Origin: Argopecten irradians
Taxonomy: Eukaryota > Mollusca > Bivalvia > Pectinida > Pectinidae
Direction: 5' to 3'
Assembly (NCBI RefSeq): GCF_041381155.1
Contig: NC_091138.1
Span: 36,573,604-36,637,603, forward strand
DNA length: 64,000 nucleotides
A program made the translations under genes and the position numbers. Below the pieces are notes generated by a model that ran no database searches, had not been told where the DNA came from, and saw nothing but the letters and a program-made list of their open reading frames with translations. Shown piece by piece: positions 35,751 to 46,500 of this stretch. Within the stretch, counting starts at the first letter, position 1. Every line of letters starts with the position of its first letter.

Positions 35751-36495
35751 GAGCACTCAGGAACACAGGGGGCCAACTCAATGGAAATGGACGTTGTCAT
35801 ACATTTTTTGTATTTGGAGGATGGACTGATGAGTATATATGACAGGCCTTTGGATTTTTTCCAAAAAAATACGAGATTTGAAAAATAATTTAAAGCGAAC
35901 AGTCGGGCAAGGATGGCTAAAGTCGGTAAAAATGGTGTGAATGTATCCAGTATAATTTCTTATGAAATGGAAAAATAAAACATCTCGTCAAAATCTGTCT
36001 GCGTACGAAGAAATTAATTTAAAGTATGGTAATTCTAAAACGTCCTCCCGGCTCTTTATGTCCGTGGTTACATTTCCACGCAGCCTCGCTTTCAATGCTT
36101 TCAACTTTTCTTTACTTTAATGGTCAGAACTGGGAAACTAAGCAGAACTTGACCGTCGTATTAATATGTGAGAACTTTTGGAAGGCCAATGAACGCATTT
36201 AGACTGGTTTTCTTTGCCCGACTATTCACTTTAATATATGATATTGTTATCGGGATATTTACTATAATGTTTTATAGTAAATATCCCGATTTTAAAAAAA
36301 AAAATTTTCAAATCTCGTATTTTTTAAAAAAAAATCACATGACTGTCATATATACTCATCAGAGTATAAAATACAAAAAATGAATGACAACATCCATTTT
36401 CAGTGAGTTGGCCTCCTTTGCTCAGGAAGTGTTCGGAGGGTCCCGGGTTCGAATCCCGGTATGGCCGCTACATTTTCTCCTCAAGTTTAACGTCC
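35729..36495 (+). repeat. tRNA-derived SINE, copy 2, split by an insertion
   Basis: The left half of the tRNA-like head (GACCAGGTAGCTCAGTCGGT, A-box) ends at 35763 and the right half (TGTTCGGAGGGTCCCGGG, B-box GGGTTCGAATCCC) resumes at 36429. The 657 bp between them is a separate element. Joined in thought, the halves give the same head as copy 1. It is not a functional tRNA gene: there is no complete cloverleaf and the head leads into SINE body. Confidence 0.75.
35764..36420. mobile_element. hAT-like non-autonomous element with long inverted repeats
   Basis: Flanked by an exact 8 bp direct repeat CTCAGGAA (35756-35763 and 36421-36428), the target-site size of the hAT superfamily. Ends are CACAGGGGGCCAACTCA and, reversed, CAAAGGAGGCCAACTCA. 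The inverted similarity continues inward for well over 100 bp (TTGTCAT..CATTTTTTGTA, GATGAGTATATATGACAG, ATACGAGATTTGAAAA). A perfect small hairpin, ATCGGGATATTTACTATAA, lies near 36250-36290. No transposase is encoded. Confidence 0.75.
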
Positions 36496-36668
36496 TATTA
36501 CCAGCCAGGGTTATCTAAGGACGTGCCAGGTATGTTGGTGGAGGAAATCCAGAGTATCCGGAGAAAAACCACCGACCAGCGGTCAGTACATGGCAACTGT
36601 CCCACATGGGATTCGAACACGCATCCATAGGTGTCGGGATATCTTAACCACTCGGCCACTGCGGCCCC
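36485..36668 (-). repeat. tRNA-derived SINE, second family
   Basis: Read on the minus strand from 36667 the head is GGGGCCGCAGTGGCCGAGTG, containing an A-box TGGCCGAGTGG, then about 40 bp on a B-box GTTCGAATCCC; the head resembles a tRNA-Ser or tRNA-Leu. The body carries GGTCGGTGGTTTTTCTCCGG. Diverged pieces of the same family are at about 110-250, 2585-2690 and 46490-46605. Confidence 0.7.
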
Positions 36669-37440
36669 TATCGGAGAGGGAGATACTCAGAGAGAGGTTT
36701 TCGTAGATAACATCAGAGAGAGGTTTTCGTAGATAACATTGGGTTGTCAAACGAAATTGCGCTTCGTGGTTTGGCAAATAGTGCCCAGTCTTACATTGTT
36801 TTATCATATTCTTCCTCTTATTGTGTCTTGTTCTGTTGAAGGAAATCTTACATTACACGTTTTCGACTACCGCTTACAAACATGCAAAATTACGATATTT
36901 TTGTTGGAAATGCTGATCAATATTTTATTCTTGTCTTTCTGAATGGCATTTTATCGGAATATCAGCGCCCTTTGTGGACATTTTTGTGATAAATGATTAG
37001 TTGTATTGTAGTATTTTTAATAACATTAATAAGAAATGAAAAGGATTTGTAAGTGAATACATGTATACATCCTTAGAATTATATTTACTTTCTTTTTCTT
37101 TTCTTTATTCTCTCTCCTTTTTTATTTTATTTTTTTCGTCAACTACTGATTTTGAAAATGATTATTATAGTGAAATTACTATTAAATTCTTATTTACCTT
37201 CAATCAAATACCAGGAAAAAAAACCCATCACAATCAAGTAGTCGATGGTCTCATATGAATTATTTTCACATTATACTGTGATGTATACTGATGTATAAAA
37301 TTAAATAATTATATGCTACACAATGCAAAAGACCGGATAGGCCGTGTGTAATGAAGAACTGAAACACACAACAGAAGGGAAATAACTCTAAAACTTGTTT
37401 GGACAAGCAAGATTGGTCTTCTCTTGGAGTCATTGTTAGA
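36669..37440. other. Upstream flank of CFAP52
   Basis: A short duplicated phrase AGAGAGAGGTTTTCGTAGAT at 36690-36740; otherwise AT-rich DNA with no recognised gene. Confidence 0.4.
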
Positions 37441-37473
37441 GATAGGTGGCGCCCTCGCTTTGTCGCCATGTCT

Positions 37474-37488
37474 GTATCCCTTAGCGAC
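37474..37488 (-). promoter_or_regulatory. Possible X-box (RFX site) upstream of CFAP52
   Basis: On the minus strand GTCGCTAAGGGATAC keeps the GT..C and ..AC ends of an RFX X-box with a three-base spacer, about 64 bp before the CFAP52 ATG. The right half is imperfect, so this is tentative. Confidence 0.25.
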
Positions 37489-37551
37489 GTGTAAATTTCA
37501 AAGCACTGTATTTGTTGGAGCTGTACACTCACAGCAAATACAACAGCAAAT

Positions 37552-40500
37552 ATGGCAAAATGCTATGATGGACCGCGTTTGGAATTGGACTATGTCATTG
37601 GATATAGTAAGTTATTATTCCTTTTTCGTTCTGTGATGTTTCTTTTCTTGTGTAAGGATAGAAATTGTGCAAAATGTTTTGCGTGTACTAGGCCTGCATG
37701 TCCACCACATTAAAAATGGCAATATCCACGCGTGTTTATATCGTTACTGTTGTTACCGTTTTTCCCCCCACAAAGAATAGATTGGACAATAGACTTTGAT
37801 AATAATATTTTGTATTTAGTCCACTCCAGATTCAATCAAACTATCAATATGGATCGTTCTTTCATAATTAAAGTAATAATAATGAGCTTCTTCAGCTTGT
37901 TCAAGTCTTGAGTTTTGGTTGTGAATCTGTTGTTCACTTACACGTTCTTGCATATTCTATTTCATTGCCTTTATTTTATGATAGTTGCATGCTGTGAGTG
38001 ATTGGTATCACATATGTTTGATTATGATTACAAAAAAGTCTGCATTTTGGTTGTTATCTGAATTTATCTATAGATTAAATACATCACTACTGGCAAGCGA
38101 CCATTTGTCGCCGGGTACCACATTCTCGCCATCGCATGTGTACTTGTATGATCACACACGAATTTTCAGACCATTTTTGGTGGAAATCAGCATGGTAGTA
38201 TCTTCTATCAGAAGATGGCTTAGTGACTAAATTTGCATGTTAATTGTGCAGATACAGATACGATGGCGAGATTATGGTACCCGGCGAGAACTGGTCACCT
38301 GCTAGCTGCGATGACATAGCTCTGAAAGACGGACAGAAGATTTCTGACAGATGGTCGTCATCAGAGCTACGATTCCATCTCATTGACTGTAGTGTTGCAA
38401 AATTTCCAGCGGTGAAAATGTTACATTTCACGTGTGTCATGTAATTTTGTAATTAAATTCAACAATATCAAACATTTTTAACATAAAATGACTATTTATT
38501 TACCCAACTCCATGTCTAAAATATGTTTTGAAGCACTTTTGAATGGCTCAAATCTCTGACACTACTCACTTGGCCGCCATGATGCTTCTTGTTAGATAAT
38601 CTCGCACTCCAAATATGGCAACTACATTAAATTATTTTGCACTATCAACAAGCTTTAGAAAACACTTTCGTTTCTTATGATTCCTAAACAAACACGCTTC
38701 CAGTCATGATCAGCCACGCTGGTCAAGCCAAGCGTGAGTGTAATTGTGTAAACACGCGTCGTGTCAATGTACAGGTAAGTCACAATTTGTAAAGTGACAC
38801 TAATTAGGAAGCAAGACTTGAGAGGATTATTAAACAATTCATAACTAACAGTCATTGTTGTGAGTATGTTCTCATAGGCCTGCATATACCGATTGCGATA
38901 TGTGCAGGTAAACCTGTGATACAACAAACCACAAGTGAATTTCAATTGTTTGTATACCGTAATTGTATGGTATATTGACGTAATTGATTTTTTTTAAATT
39001 AAATTTTTAAAATTATGACTGAAATTAAATTCGAGATAGCGACTATTCTTTTTGTGGAATATCCGTTCTAGGGACCAGGAATTTACTTTGACTCAACCAG
39101 AGTTTCGAGTCATTGAAATTCGAGTCATCCGATTTTAAAATACATATACAAAGAAGGAAAAAAAACGGGACTTCAAAATTAATTCGACTCAAACGGAATT
39201 CCGAGTCAAGCAATTTTGAGATAACGAGTTTCGACTGTAGTACCATATATGGCATGACCTACAAATTTTCACTATGAAAGAATAATGTCCCAAGTTTTTA
39301 ACATGAACTTAAAAAATCTTTTTTGCTAAATTCTAAATAATACTCATATTTGTTCAGTTTCACCATGTTAATTCTTAGTTTGTTGGCTTTTTAAAACTTT
39401 TAAACATTTTTACCTGTTGAGTGTTTCATTTCATCACGGTTTCCGGTAAATCAAACATGGCGGCGTATTTGAACAGAATTATACATGTGTTGTGTTTGTC
39501 TTGGATTTTACCACTAATAGTTGATGAAACATTATAATTGAAAGGTTTGTGAATTGAATATTGCTCATAGTTGTCAGAACAATACAGTTACATAGGGATA
39601 TTACCTGAAAAAATAGATTTTTATCAGTCTCAAAGCGCCCGATATGGATCACATCGGGGCTTGCAATACTAGTGGCAACGGGATGGAATTCATACCCTGT
39701 CGGGAGCGGAGTGGAGGCAGAGTATGATTATTCGTTGTAGTCACCTGACAGTATATATATATTAATTTATAGCATAAATGCACCCTAACTATTCAGCCAC
39801 TGATTTCCATAATCTACACTTTGCATTTATTAAGATTGAAAATAATTTTCAGAGGTCATTTTCAAAGCTGCTCAAATAATACATTTCTAGAAACTCTATG
39901 CTCTGTCCTTATAGACTTCTATTACCAAAATTCAATACAGACTTAAAATACCTACCAGAAGATTTTTGTATAGATCTACTATGGGACTAATCATTCACAT
40001 ACCACATGATAGCAATGGTGCGGGACTATTGTTACTATTATGTATAGAATGATTATATACATAAAGATGATATCCCACACTAATGTCATTTCAGCAGAAA
40101 AATGAAAAAAGTGACATTTCATGACCACTGGTAATACTAGCCCCCCACAAATGTTATCAGGTAACAAGTGGTACATGAATTAGTTCCATTGTTTGTCAAA
40201 AAGATAAGTTCTTGTTTTTTTTTTTTATGTTAATAAATTTTGTTACACTAAATGAAACTTCTGTTTTCATCATTGCCTGTGTGAATAGCATGTGTATCAT
40301 TATACAGTCAAAACCTAATGATTTCAAATTTTATCCTAAGGTGGGATTCCAAATGGCCTCAAGGTTCATCCTGACAGACAACATCTTATCTACTCACTCG
40401 GGAACACTGTCATCATCGAAAACATTGAAACAAAAAAACAGCAAACTCTTATGGGACATTCAGGCGATGTGTCATGTCTGACCGTCTCAAACACAGGCAA

Positions 40501-43500
40501 TTACATCGCTTCTGGTCAAGTCATTCACATGGGTTTTAAGGTTAGTAATCAATCATGTAAAAAAAAAAACTATTTCTTATACATCATTTAATTCAGGTTT
40601 TAAGCAGTCACAATAAAGACAAAGTAAACTGAGTTTTATTTCCATTCATAAAAAAATTAGTATCTAGTATGTGAATTAAAGATAAAGCTGGATAATGGCT
40701 AATGCATTGAAAATACGTAATTCCTGTGGGTTTATCTTGATCATGTGTGTCTTGATATATTTCAATGTAGGATTTTTCTTTTCATTCTTATCAGCTCTGT
40801 GACTATCATGGTCACCATCACTACTTGGATGTCTTCACTGATTCTAACCAATTCATACATAGGCTTCAAAGTTACAATTCAACATTACCTATTTTTTATC
40901 AGTCAAAAGCATTTTATTCAGATTCTTCAACTAAAATGGTAAAAAAATATACATTTTTTTACAGGCTGATATTATCATATGGGATTACCAGAAAAAAGAA
41001 CTGTATGCTCGGCTACAACTGCACAAAGTGAAAATTGAAGGTTTGGTATTTTCACCAAATGATACCTATCTTCTCTCTTTAGGAGGTCAAGATGATGGAT
41101 CGTAAGTTTTTGTGGATTGATCTTCTTGTTATCTTCCCCTAAATTTAGCCCAGCTGTCAAAGCCAACTATTTGGTAGCTTTTAACTCCGTATATATTAAT
41201 ATTAGCAGTTTTGATGAAACATGCAGAGATGTCAAATGATGCTATTGATGATCACTTTCTATGTCCACAACACAAAGCATAAATTAACATACTTTTTTTT
41301 TCTGGATAATTAAGTCCTCAAATTTTCATAGTTGTAATTGTCACTTGACTGACATATACAGTGGACCCGCGATAATCTGGACGCGGATAGTCCGGAAAAC
41401 TTACAATCCGGACGGAAATGTCAGGGAACGGAACGTTATTTATACTCACTAGTCCGGAAATTCGGATTCGGAATCCGGAACTCCATTTTGGGAACGGAAT
41501 GTAACTTTCATTAATAAATTCCCGCAATAATACGGACAATTTGTTGTGGCAATGTGCCGTGAAAATCCAAGGCCAGCTACAGTCATGTCTAAAATACACA
41601 CTGCCAAATGACACTAGTGTGTGTTGTCATAACGACGTCTGCCAGGTCATAGCCATGGGCGTTTACCTGAACACCTTTCACACGGGTACATGCAGTCATG
41701 TAACGGTTCATTGGTTTTCTATATGGGATCAAACTTCAGTGTTGTAATTGTGATACGCAATATAGTTTTAGCCACATGCTTTTAAAAATACAGTTTGAAC
41801 TTTGGTACGGGTACGTATGCTGTCGATACTTTACTGGTTTCGCATGCAGAATATATCGCTCTGAGTTTCGGATACAATAACGTGAGATACTATACTCACA
41901 AAATTAATAAGTATTTTAAATGTATGTGAATCTATACAAATTTATCATCTATGGTATAAGATATAAAGGCTACGGCACATGCCATTTACACGTGTGCGAC
42001 ATTGTGCACGAAGTTAGACGTGAACGGGTGCGTGGTTGTTACACACGACTGTAAGTCAGAAAGCAAAGACTTGTGGAAATGGTCAATAAAAATACACAAT
42101 ATACAAAATAACAAGTATATTAGTTCTTAAAATGTTCACAACTATTTGTTATCATAGTTTTTATGCAAAGAACGTAGATGATATTGATCCTCGGTTAGGG
42201 ATTTTAAAAAATTTGCCGTACGACAGATCAAGAGTGGGATACGTGGCAATATGCATACATAGTACACAATTAATGATGGCTTTCGGTTTTGTATTTTGAT
42301 AAAGAAATACGTTTATATAATATTGTTAACATAATAATATAAAAAGATACGCATAAAACATAACAAACGAAATATTTATTATAATACACATATACGTATA
42401 TTACATAAAAGCCTATCATCGATTACAAAGTAAAAGGGAGTAACTCTTACGTGACAATTTAATTTACTAAGAACACAATTTCGGCAGTCCGGAAAACTTG
42501 TAATCCGGACGGTTTAGGCTGGGAACGAAGGTGTCCGGATTATCGAGGGTCCACTGTATATGTATTGTGATGATGAATTGCAAACTTAAGTTACATGCTT
42601 TTTTATCTATAATCTTAATACAGAGTGGTGGTATGGGACGTCAAAACTAAAGATGCAATCTGTGGTTCACCAGCTCAACTTGAAAGTGCCGGAATTACTG
42701 CAGCTGTCGCATATCATGAAACAGATGAAAACTGTTTTTTCACATGTGGAGAGTAAGTATGAGATCTGTCAATTTCATGGGACATAGTGAAAAATCTTTA
42801 TTTTTTAAGAAAGAAAGTAATGGGTCAATCCTTGCTGCATTTCAAACATATCTAATATATTATAAACAGAATGATTTATTCAGTAAATTTATTGGCTAAC
42901 ACTGATGACTTATAGGTATAATATGTATGAAAGATGTAATACTCCAGGTTCATTTCTCCATTAACTAAGTATTTTTTGTTGGATTTCAACCAAATTTGGC
43001 ATATTGCTTTATATCAATGAGATCTAGGAAGTGTTTGATACTGGTCAAAAACCGTCAATATTTGCAAGTATTATGGGACTTTAAAATAGTCAAAACAGAT
43101 CTATGGTTTAATTTCGCTCATATTTATCCTCCGATTCTATCAAATTACCGGGGGTATGTATATTGCTTTATATCAAGGAAATCTCGGATGGGTGTGATAC
43201 TGCATGGTCAAATTCCGTCAATACTTACAAGAGTTATGGGACTTGATACCTTCACCTACTTATTACCAACACACAATATTTTCAACTGTAAATAACTATT
43301 TTTTGTGATTTTTTAAAACTGCTGTGCAGGCGACACATCCACTTACCGTCGAATTCTTGTTCAATTCTGAATGCTGAATTCAAATGATCCAATAGTCCAC
43401 AAAAATTAGCCATGTCAAAAGCTACATGTCATATTTAAAATATGACATGTAGCTTTTGACAAGGCTATAAGATAATCATAATAAAATGGGAACATTTGAT

Positions 43501-46500
43501 CATTGTTATTATTTTGGGTTATGTGTTTTAGTGGTACTTTGAGAGTTTGGGAACTGGATGTAAAGAACAGAAAAATAAAGCCAACAGATGTAAACATTGG
43601 TCAAATGAACAGAGTCTGCAAGTGCATACAGGTAAGTTGAAATTACAAATAACACAAATTAGCAGTCAGCCCAGCATGGTCATACTAGTCAAAATTTATG
43701 ACTGTGATATTTTTCATAGAACTTGGTAGCCATTTTTACCATTTTACTACACATGTATTTAGAAAGTCAGCCATGCATATAAATGTTCATGCAAGATGTG
43801 GGGTTTTTACAAGGATCACAAACTAGGTTGATTATCACCCCATTGGTCTGTCAAATTAATATACACTGTATCATACATGTATATATTTGTAGAGATACAA
43901 ACAGTTATTTTTGAAATTGTATCTTTTACAATTTCAGTATTTTCAAAAGAAAAATTGCTTTGTTATACAAATTTCAGATGAAAGATAACTACCTACTATG
44001 TGGTACCACCACAGGAGATATACTGGGAGTAAACATAGGATCCAAACTTCTCCAGTTTCTTGGCCCCGGAGGGCCAAACATTAAAACACAGAAAAACTTT
44101 AGTTGCGGAGTTACTGCCCTTGCACACATCAAGGATAATCAGATGTTGATTGGATCTGGAGAGGGAGAGGTTGCACTAGTCTCCTACCACCTTAATAAGA
44201 AAAATAATTGGGTGTTTAAAAAAGAAAGGTATAGTAATTTTCCTTGTCAACTATTATCACTATAGCTGAAATGTCACAGCAAATATACTTGTGTAGATTT
44301 ACAGTACATGGGGGCAAAAATCAAATATCATTACAGCCGTGCTACCCCAACTGAGAACGATGCGTGTATATAAACCCCTACCGCTCTACCGCTGACTTGT
44401 ATCAATGTATTGAATGAGTGTAGCTAGTTATTTATAGACTCGAGTACTGTCGCCAATCCACAGGTAAATCGCGGGCGCTCTGCCTATATTAGCTGTACCA
44501 AACACAATCGTAATTGTTACAAATACCGTAAAAACTTGTGTTACTTACACACCAGTGTACTTTGCACATGCATTTTCTCTTAGGGATGAAAATGCTGAAA
44601 AAATCTACTATCGGTATATTTTCCGCATTTAAAAATTTGGGGGAAAACGATGTCCGGGGAACCACAAATTCAATGTTATAAAGGTGGTAATTTCATTGCA
44701 AAACATTCACAGTAAATGCTTGACAACTTGCACAAAGAAGTGTTGTATTTAGAAGAAATATCATATTATAATTGCATTGTGTTTGTTTTCTTTTATTGGC
44801 CACTGCCGTAACTGAAACAGTGAAATATATCTTGCAGAACATGTCAAAAACATCGGCAGTCCGCCGTACTCCGTACATGTCAATGTCTGGAAATATTACA
44901 CATTAATTGTTATCAGAACTATTTGAAAATATTATAATCTAGTTACTTAAAATTGCCACAATAAGTTATTAGTGTGTTTGAGATCATAAACAGACTTTAA
45001 AGAGCAATCGGATAGCAGATACGTTGGCTTGGAATAAACATGCACATTGTGAGTGAACTCACTGCATTTTGTAGGTAACCAGATCCAAGCTGATGGCTAA
45101 TTATACAAAACAATACGGTTAAAAATGCCACTAACCTTGTAGCTTGTTAGTTTTGCTGTAATAATATTACAAACCACTTATTGAAAATCCTAAATATAGG
45201 ACAGTTTAGGACCCATCTTATAAATCCCACGTGTGTTTTGACTTTTTGCACACGGCCTGCAGCCGGGACACATGACGGTTCCATACGTAATGAGCATTGC
45301 TAGATCTATAAGGAGTTTCATTACATATGCAATTTTACCAGAAATATGAAGATTGTTAAAATATCTAAAGTAAAGACATACTAGTCAAGTGAATGTTGAT
45401 GTAATTTGAAGAATATTTGTTTTGTTTTTAAGTAGATACAGACGCATTGTTGATGATATATAGATCGGTAAGCTAACTAGCCATTCAGTTTCGTTAAGCT
45501 GGAGGAGAGGCCCGAGCGTAGCATCCAGTACCAATTTACCTGTGGATTTGGCGACAGTACTCGAGTCTATAAATAACACGGCTACAGTACACTCATTCAA
45601 CACATCGATACAAGTCAGCGGTAGAGCGGTAGGGGTTTATATACACGCATCGTTCTCAGTTGGGGTAGCACGGCTGTAAGAACACAAACTTTCAGAAAAT
45701 ACAACCATATACCTGTAATGATAAATCAATAGAAAGGTAATAGTGGTGGAAGTTTTCTTTTGTATCATAACGTTATTTAAATGTCAAATGCACTTTTTTC
45801 TTACCCAGAAATTGGTTTGATAAAAATGTTTCGAAAGAGAAAGTTGGTGTGGCAGCCATTGCATTGAGGGGCAAAGGACATCAGGTAAAATGACACAATT
45901 GACTAGTATTTCTGTATTAAATAATTTTCTGATGTTGTAAACAGGTCTATATCATTACCATACGTCGAAAGTAGACCACTGAAAGTTTTTTGACAAACAT
46001 CAAAGAACTAATGTAGGCATAGCTTAAATTGTTGTTTGATCCATTATTTTTTTTTATTTCTAGATTTAGAAATGAATTTAATGAAGGCAAAAGACGAAAA
46101 AAAAAAAAATCATGTTCAATCAAGGACTTTTGCAGTTTTTTACAAAAAATTACATGGTTTTAATACATGTACATATATTAGGGATACATTTGAAATGTCT
46201 TAAATCTTGTTTTATATTTGTTTTTACAGTTTTTCGTTGGCTTGACCAACTCCCAGATCTACAGGTTTAACCTTTCAGACTCTGAATTGGAAGGTAACCT
46301 CATCAAAACATGCCACAACAGTTCTGTAACAGATATTGCTTTCCCAGCGTAAGTTTGTATTAATATAACATTTTGTTTCTCTGTTTTCTATGTGTACGCA
46401 ATTTTTCAGTTTCATGACCAAAACTTTCATTTGAAGGGACATGTTGGCAAAGTAAATACAATGTCCCAACATATTACCAAAATCTCCCCTCTTCTGGTTC

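Noticed and set aside
35729..36495. Functional tRNA gene
   Set aside because: A and B boxes are present but the head is interrupted by a 657 bp element and continues into SINE body.
36597..36667. tRNA-Ser or tRNA-Leu gene on the minus strand
   Set aside because: Box motifs are good but I could not form a convincing anticodon stem and acceptor pairing, and the SINE body follows directly.
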